A stretch of DNA of 64,000 nucleotides from CAZGKW01 sp964526295. GTDB lineage: Bacteria; Planctomycetota; Phycisphaerae; FEN-1346. A program made the position numbers and the translations under genes. The stretch lies in the NCBI GenBank assembly GCA_964526295.1, contig CAZGKW010000001.1:124001-188000 (forward strand), written 5' to 3'. This document shows, one piece after another, positions 63,801 through 64,000 of this stretch. The notes under the pieces were generated by a model. The model was given only the letters and a program-made list of their open reading frames with translations, was not told where the DNA came from and did not search any database. Numbering within the stretch: position 1 is the stretch's first letter; every line of letters begins with the position of its first letter.

Positions 63801-64000
63801 CCTCGGGGATCGTCACGTCCCACCGGCTGACCGGCGCCAGGGGAGACTGGAAGCTGGCGCGGTTCTGCCCCGGGGCCTTCGCGTAGGCCTTGGCGAACTC
63901 GAGCTTCAGCGTCACGAGCTTCGGGGCCTTGCCCGTCTTCTCAACGAGGAGCTTGTAGCCCTGGCCGGGGTCGAACAGGAGCCGGGCCGGCTCGCCCCCG
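60850..64000 (-). CDS. Large exported membrane protein, paralogue of its neighbour (5' end outside)
   Basis: The frame enters at the right edge in phase (LLFDPGQGYKLLVEKTGKAP runs into the remainder) and ends with TAA at 60850, at least 1,049 residues. Strand-rich domains include STLVVDVPADQKVAGVFDPN, FGLAVEVPEGYEVRQVGG and ALALEVEL-like strands, then RYYIPLVGLAPDEPFLVELR. Four membrane segments lie near the C-terminus (AAIVTIIILAIGARLL, VLVVGVLIVIWVLLSVFM, AAAACFVVAIVWIVWYVVV), followed by a charged helix and a lysine/proline/glutamate tail. Domain order parallels each half of the 2,666-residue protein. The 8-base overlap (ATGCGTAA) couples their translation. Confidence 0.8.
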   Translation of the reverse strand, partial: GGEPARLLFDPGQGYKLLVEKTGKAPKLVTLKLEFAKAYAKAPGQNRASFQSPLAPVSRWDVTIPEAGVKVNIHPMLAATEVPADADADETHVLAFVGAAPEVRIEWTPKAEGARGLEALASVKAEQQVWIDEGVTRTRTLLGYEISRAEVSTLVVDVPADQKVAGVFDPNVREWSVEAAPAEAGRPEKQRITVQLFEPAKGSQDLIVELEKFTTAGDGEVVVPVVQAVGVGRQMGVVVVKVAAGLRAEAGRTDKLLQLDTAELPANLKRADWDFSYRYATLPFGLALSVEKIQPRVLATALAEVHLRPEALTVDFLAVYDVQRAGVFGLAVEVPEGYEVRQVGGASVGAAQPVEVDTHHVEGQDPRRLVVNLSRKAMGKVALAVKLHRPLREPDLLAPTGKAAAISPPLPRVLDVERETGRLVVYAPESLHVNPTETTGLRTISYAEAVQGLRNTRASDEKAVLAFAYTDEPASLALAAERRKPHVTVAQLLEMRVESGVVKYAATFFYSIRYSGVKAVRIDVPAELADEVRVTTGGVRKRALEGEEAPQDLAEGYVAWGLEREAELIGDLAIRLAWETKVDKLDTGKPVPLTVPRLVPRGADRAWGQIVLAKAETIDVAPEGEPTGLRPVDPQYDLYGGRKVKDASRAFEFHDAWSLTVQATRYEPMDVKATAIESALVRMVVTPSDVTSVQALYRMRSVRQRLAVEFPETGDEGGVEPLMLWVNGQRRDVEQGEAGSGRYYIPLVGLAPDEPFLVELRYAMPGGAGHLETPTFPEEPAIQRVWLSVYVPKDRTYLGKTGPWNDVFTWHYRGFRLWPESTYSAEWLISQVVAGTGVDQARLMDFATEGRHLLFSTLRPEGGPDGALHVYTINGTAFAAIVTIIILAIGARLLRKDLAQRVLVVGVLIVIWVLLSVFMPSFWRAMFSNAAAAACFVVAIVWIVWYVVVTRPRDPAVQARAKARQEARIAEAQARTEAARARRDAIQARRGVRQDKPPAGKAKQPAKDEQPPPKKEDEKPDEGGPKAPAEGEGESDTAEGNQEGGDRHA

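Overview
The window is high-GC chromosomal DNA from a bacterium that is most likely a member of the Planctomycetota, perhaps Phycisphaerae-like. That assignment is inference. It rests on a PEP-CTERM protein, a PheT that lacks the usual tRNA-binding domain, a Tat-exported Gfo/Idh/MocA oxidoreductase, a URO-D superfamily enzyme of the type common in these genomes, and enormous envelope proteins. Likely sigma-70-type promoters of the form TTGAC(N)-16 to 18 nt-TAnnnT occur before several genes on both strands.

Bases 1-6.5 kb are an accessory 'graveyard'. They hold the tail of an unknown gene, an Imm32-like protein with an internal duplication, a two-frame IS630 element, an RCC1-repeat PEP-CTERM protein whose leader contains an intrinsic terminator, prophage fragments (gpW-like, truncated portal, ParB-like scrap), a URO-D family gene, tRNA-Ser(GCT) and a transposase remnant touching the tRNA.

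From 6.7 to 22.8 kb: pheT; on the minus strand two translationally coupled GH3-family acyl-adenylating enzymes and an HI0933-type flavoprotein; then a plus-strand run of pheA, DAHP synthase, tpiA, secG, pyrE, yicC, gmk, rpoZ, coaC and coaB, covering aromatic amino acid, pyrimidine, GMP and CoA metabolism, secretion and RNA polymerase; then a converging lipoprotein.

From 23 to 36.6 kb: a small conserved-looking protein and an orphan B12/radical SAM enzyme on the minus strand; the operon hpf-ptsN-ptsH-ptsI (nitrogen-type regulatory phosphotransfer with no sugar permease in sight) and a MocA oxidoreductase; a DUF2344 protein with RNase G; ruvX; an ECF sigma/anti-sigma/periplasmic coiled-coil cassette; and a minus-strand membrane protein, panE and a 2Fe-2S ferredoxin.

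From 36.7 to 52.8 kb: a SurA-like lipoprotein and mfd (minus); a lower-GC two-gene insertion (AAA15-type ATPase plus DUF4276/TOPRIM-like protein) that looks like an anti-phage module; a CHAD protein; a decayed Doc toxin; clpB; a zinc ribbon; an orphan glycyl radical enzyme; a lytic transglycosylase with a long structured leader; a secreted protein; and a MoeB/ThiF E1-like enzyme.

The last 11 kb (52.9-64 kb, minus) are two overlapping genes for giant exported membrane proteins. The 2,666-residue one is internally two-fold repeated, and each half resembles its upstream neighbour, so three paralogous units lie head to tail. The upstream gene runs off the window.
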